DNA of 64,000 nucleotides. It comes from Lophius americanus (lineage: Eukaryota > Chordata > Actinopteri > Lophiiformes > Lophiidae). Within the stretch, counting starts at the first letter, position 1, and each line of letters starts with the position of its first letter. Location of the stretch: the NCBI GenBank assembly GCA_037951165.1, contig JBBDHG010000053.1, positions 988,501-1,052,500 on the forward strand. Reading direction: 5' to 3'. Shown here piece after piece: positions 29,201 through 35,200 of this stretch. The position numbers and the translations under genes were made by a program. The notes beneath the pieces were generated by a model. The model ran no database searches. It saw nothing but the letters and a program-made list of their open reading frames with translations, and had not been told where the DNA came from.

Positions 29201-32200
29201 TACCGGGCTTGGTTGATGATGTGATTGAATTCACATTTCCATAAAACAGTAACTCCCTACATTTTTTCCCGAAATAGTTTGGAAGTCCCTGGACCGAAAG
29301 TCCAAGTTGTGAAGATTGTTTTATTACCAGATTAAGGCCCATTGTTTAGAAAAGCTCAACAATGTTGGTGTGTAATCCACATATTTTAGCCAGTATGGTT
29401 TATTAATCAGTTACAGATTTTAACATCATCATTTACTGGTAGTTTAAGTTCTCTGTAGGAACTTTATTTATTTATCCACTTCATTCTATCTAAACCCTGA
29501 TGTAATGAATTTAATACAGCACCATCCTTCTTAAACCTGAACAAAAATCCTTATTTATTTCAAACCCACCCCACTACTGTGTAAATACCTGTTATTGTTT
29601 CAAAGTGCAGTGTGTGGATTGACGTGTGTGTGTCTTCAGTTCCTGCTGTGTGTTTGTCTGTGTCTTACTCTGTACCTGTGTGACTCATACACTGCACAGA
29701 TTCAGTACAAGGAGTCTGTGGGTCAAGGCACAGCCATACCAGATCTCCCTGAGGTGGAGCGGGTCCGACAAACCCAGAAGAATATCAGCTCGGTAGAGGA
29801 AAACGGCTGATGTTTACCTTATCCCTCCATAATAATCTCCCTCTCATCTCTCCTACTAGTATCAAATGTAGAGACTTTCCCTTTAATTATTTTAGTTCTG
29901 GTTTTTCCCTCCTCAGTCCAACTAACTGTCATAAATGAAAACTTCTTACCGGGCTTGGTTGACGATTTGAGTGAATTCACATTTCCATAAAACAATAACT
30001 TCCTATATTTTTTTCCAAAAATAGTCTGAATATCCCTGGATTTTAATAAAAAGTAAGTATCTTTATTGTGATGTCACTCACAGTCACAATTAGCGCAGTA
30101 GTAGCTCGTCCACAGACGGACCCTGCTCTCGTTCATCTCCTCCCCAGCCAGTCCTCCCTCCAGATTCTCTCCACAGCTTCTGTCCGATAAAATCTGACCC
30201 CATCCAATTCTTTCAAATTGTCAAGATTACACAGTTTTGATACGTCAAGATTACAAGATAATCAATTTGTTATCTAGATTGTAAGCTCTTGACTTCCATA
30301 GTTCAAATGAACCATTTCTATCAAACTTTTAACAGAGATTCTTTTCAGATTTATTGTTTCACTGTGACAATTCAAATTTAGATATACTTAGTCGCCAAAA
30401 ATATATTATGTAGTATAATAACTTGTTTTCACAATACACTAAATGGCCAAAGGGGTGTGGACACCAGTACCCGGTCCATAGGGAAACAGAGTTCCTGCCA
30501 AACTTTGGTTTTAAGCTCTCTGACCTCTGAACTCTGACCTCAGTCCCTTCAAACACATTTAGAGCAAACTGGTCCAGCAGCTGTGAGAATGACCTCATCA
30601 CTGCATCAGAGTTACATCTCACTACTGCTCTTGTGACTGAAAGTGACCAAATCCCTACAGCCCAACTTGCGTAGACTGTTTCATTCCCAGATTAAGGCCC
30701 GTTGTTATTTATTTTAGACCTATTCCAGGATTATATAAATATGTAAATACGTGTTATTGTTTCAAAGTGCAGTGTGTGGATTGACGTGTGTGTGACTTCA
30801 GTTCCTGCTGTGTGTTTGTCTGTGTCTTACTCTGTACCTGTGTGACTCATACACTGCACAGATTCAGTACAAGGAGTCTGTGGGTCAAGGCACAGCCATA
30901 CCAGATCTCCCTGAGGTGGAGCGGGTCCGACAAACCCAGAAGAATATCAGCTCGGTAGAGGAAAACGGCTGATGTTTACCTTATCCCTCTATAATAATCT
31001 CCCTCTCATCTCTCCTACTAGTCTGAAATGTAGAGACTTTCCCTTTAATTATTTTAGTTCTGGTTTCCCCTCCTCAGTCCAACTAACTGTCATAAATGAA
31101 TCCTTCTTAACGGACTGGGTTGACGACTTAATTGAATTCACGTTCCCATAAAACATTAACTCCCTACATTTTTTCCTAGAAATAGTCTGTGAGTCCCTGG
31201 ACCGAAAGTGAACCAATCACTACAGCCCGACTTATGAAGACTGTTTTATTACCAGATTGAGTCCCATGTTTGGAAATGCACAACAATGTATTTGTGAAAT
31301 CCACATATTTTAGCCAATATCATGAAGTACTTAAATTAATTATTTGCACCTTTTAACGTTATCATCATTTAATGGGAATCTAAGGCATCTGTAAGAACTT
31401 TCTTTATTGGGCCTCTTAATTCTATCTTAACCCTAACATGATAAACTAAATACAACTACATCTTTCTTGAAACAGAACAAAAATCTTTACTTATAACCAA
31501 CAATATACCTATTATTTTTTCAAAGTGCAGTGTGTGGATTGACGTGTGTGTCTTCAGTTCCTGCTGTGTGTTTGTCTGTGTCTTACTCTGTACCTGTGTG
31601 ACTCATACACTGCACAGATTCAGTACAAGGAGTCTGTGGGTCAAGGCACAGCTATACCAGATCTCCCTGAGGTGAAGCGGGTCCGACAAACCCAGAAGAA
31701 TATCAGCTCGGTAGAGGAAAACGACTGCAGTGATCCCTTCATAATAAATTCCCAACGCACCCTCTCACCTGTCCTCTGTCTGAACGTGTGGAGAGCTTTT
31801 CCCTCCATCCTAACTAAGTTTCATAAATTTCTCCTTTTGACGACTCTCAGTTCATAACTTCACTTCGAATTCCCGTAAAAAAAAAAAAAAAAGAGTGTTT
31901 GTATCCCTTCATTTTTCTTTTTCATCCCTCAGATATAACATACCCTTCCTCACTAAACTGAATCTGCCTTTCTGAGTGTTCCCACCTTATCTGACCTTTT
32001 TTTTTGTGTTGTCTTATTGAAAGATTCAGTACAAAGGAGAAGTGGGACAAGGCACCTCAATCCCAGAGACCCCAGAGATGGAGAGAATTAAACGTGTTCA
32101 GAACCATATTAGCACGGTACTCCACAGAGTGACCCCGTAACCTCCTGTGTTGTACATTCATTCGCCTCTACCTTACTCTTCATATCCCTCAAACACGCCG

Positions 32201-35200
32201 TCATAACACGACTCCCCCGAGCCTTTACCGGCCTTTCAGATGTCTGAACTACTTGTCACATCCTACCCATCATGCAGTTATAACATCAGTGAGGGTCGTG
32301 GGGTCGGCGCGCCCCACCTATGCCTCTAACATAACCTGCTTCTTCATTTCTCAGGAAGGAAAAAAAAAAAAGCATCATTATTTTCATGTTTCATGTCTGA
32401 GTGAGTTTTGGTGCTGTGCTTTGTCTGTCTTCCAGCATATGTCTCTCACTGACCTAAATCTTTACTTTCTTCGCATGAAACCCAAACCCTGTGTTGGGTA
32501 GATCAAATACAAGGATTCTCTGGGTCGAGGCATCGCTATACCGGACCTGCCTGAAGTGAAGCGGGTCAGAGAAACCCAGAAGCACATCAGCTCGGTAGTG
32601 GAACAAAAACCGAACCGAGTGTGGTCCTAACCTGACTGGTCCAGCAGCGTCCATCCATAATACCCATAAGCCTCGCTCCCCCTCAACCTCCCCCTCCACC
32701 TCCCCCTCCACCTCCCCCTCCACCTCCTCCCATCCTCTTCCTGCTCATTTCATCCATCTCATCCAAGACCCACTCTCTGGTTTTCTGAGCTCCAGCCCTG
32801 CCATCATCACCATGATTTTCATCTATGCGTTTCTCTTTTTCACTTCTATTTTAATCTTCAACCATCAAATCTTCCAGCTGTGTAAAACCCTTCTCTCTGG
32901 TCTGTGATGTTCCCCAAACTCTTCACTCTTCTCCTAACCTCGAGCCCAGCTTTTCTTTTCTTTTTTAAATCTCCTACACGAAGCTGCTGTGTGCTACTAA
33001 GTCTCCTCCTGAAGCGTGACGAGTGTGATTGTTCCCTCACGTCTGATTCTATAACGAAGGTCCTGGCTGTTTGACACGAGCGACCAGGATGAGTCACTCT
33101 ATAGGACCAATTTCCCGGACTCTACTTATAAAATCCAAAAACCACTTAAACGTAGACAAATTCCTTCCCTGACTTGAAACGATCTTGGAAGTTTGCTGTG
33201 ACTTCTGAGAGTTTGAGGTTAATCCCAGTCGGTGAAACGAGTCCTATAGGTGTGTGCGGTCTGTCCATGGTTCAGGTTCTGACTGTGTTTCTGTCCTTTA
33301 GGTGTTGTATAAGGACAGTTCAGCCAAAGGAACCCCTGTGGTGTTCACCCCAGAGATGGAGAGGGTGAAAAGGAACCAAGAGAACATTAGCTCGGTATTT
33401 TCAGAACCATCGCAAGAACATATTCGACTGAATAAATGTTCTACCTTTAACCCTTTTTCTAACTGATTTGTCTCCCGGCTCAAGTTAATTGTATTAATTC
33501 CCCCCCACTTTTTTGTTTTTGTTTTTTGAAGTGTGTTTGTTACCCCCAGCTGTGGTGTGTCTGTGCACAACATCACTGCTAACCCCTCCTGTTGTTGAAT
33601 TCCCCCCCCCCTTCATCTTGTTCCTCCAACGGAAGATTGGGACGTAATCTTTTTGTTGATTTAATACTTCAGCCTGTTAATAAAAAAACAAACAATGTCC
33701 CTGCTGATTAATTTGTCTGACAGCCCATAATGCCCCCCTCCAGCTCGGTCTGCCAGCAGCTGTGTGTTCCCTCTTCAGTTTCTTTGTACACCCCCCTGTG
33801 CTGTTTACGCGTGTGGCTACTGTATGATAGCTGAAGGTTTGACACGTCCCGGATTCTCACTGTTCCTCTCCACTTCCCACCAGGTGCTGTACTCGGACAG
33901 CTTCCGTAAGCAGGTCCAGGGCAAAGCCGCCTTCGTTCTGGACACACCTGAGATGAGGCGTGTGAGGGAGACCCAGCGCATCATCTCTGGAGTAAGACGT
34001 TTGGGATGTTTGTTGAATTTAGGCACAAGAAGCTATATATTCTTTTTCCACACCAGATTATTATTATTATTATTATCTTCTATGCTTTTCATACATTGTG
34101 GCGGTCTCACCGTAGGTTATTATGGGTTATTGTTTTTAGTAAAGGCGCAGTAATTTTGTGAAACGTCTGAAAACACTGTAGAGGATTGCAGATAATTGTT
34201 GCATTTCTTTTTCCTCACTACATATTTGGTTCTGTGCTAGTTTACTGTTATGGAAATGAAACTTTTTTTCTTGTCATGAATATTTTTTTCAGCTAAGTAG
34301 CCTTCGATTATCACAGACTGAAACAGAAATCCATAACGATATAAATACAGCCCTTTTAAATTTACATTTTGACAATCGTCACTAAATTTACAACATGAAT
34401 TATCATTCAGAATTAAACAGCATTCTATTTGTCTTTTTTTTTTACTTTCTCCATGTTTTTAGCTGCATTGAGTTTTTTTTTAGATTTTTTAAAAATTCTA
34501 TTTTCAAAATTTCCACTCAACTCAGTGAACGTGATCGTTGTTAACAGTTTACAGGAGTTAAAATAGAAATACAGAATATATAAATTGGCTCAGAATATAT
34601 AAATTGGCTCAATATTTGCATTTAAAAAAAAAGTAACTTAAATGATTTATTAATGATTCATCACGTTAAGGTAATGGAATAAGATAAGGGTTATTTACTT
34701 TCTAAAAGCTGGAATATGGAAACGCACAAACATTACCTGTGGAATTAAGATCATTACTGACATAAGATCATTAAGAACCAAGACGCTTCAGTTCAGCGGT
34801 TCATGCTATTCAATTTCTGTAGTTGCACGTAAATATTTGAAAATGTGAAGCTTCTCTTTAAAGAAGTATAGATCTTTGTTCCTGGAGCGGTCTGTACTTT
34901 TATGAACCGTGTTGACCTTTGCAGGTCCGATACCATGAAGACTTTGAGAAGAGCAAGGGCAGCTTCACTGCCACCACCTCAGACCCAGTGATGGAGCGCG
35001 TGAAGAAAAACACCCAGGACTTCAGTGACATCAACTACCGCGGCATCCAGAGGCGCGTGGTGGAGATGGAGAGGAGACGTGCCCAGGAGCATGACCAGGA
35101 GACCACCACAGGTACCGTTATAAAACACCACTAGACATTTGAGCTGCTGAGAGTCTCCTCAATACGGAAGCACATGGCTTCACTGGAGAACAAAACTATT

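Larger units (their letters stand above)
27880..31760 (+). repeat. Tandem array of exon-bearing units (about 730-1160 bp each)
   Basis: Five units each contain a type B nebulin exon, the same 60-base segment upstream of it, and intron tracts that recur between units (GAACAAAAATC upstream; TGATGTTTACC, TTTAGTTCTGG and CCAACTAACTGTCATAAATGAA downstream). Exon-to-exon spacings are 848, 731, 1162 and 756 bases. Introns have diverged by point changes and indels while exons have not, so this is not an assembly echo of one unit. Confidence 0.9.
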
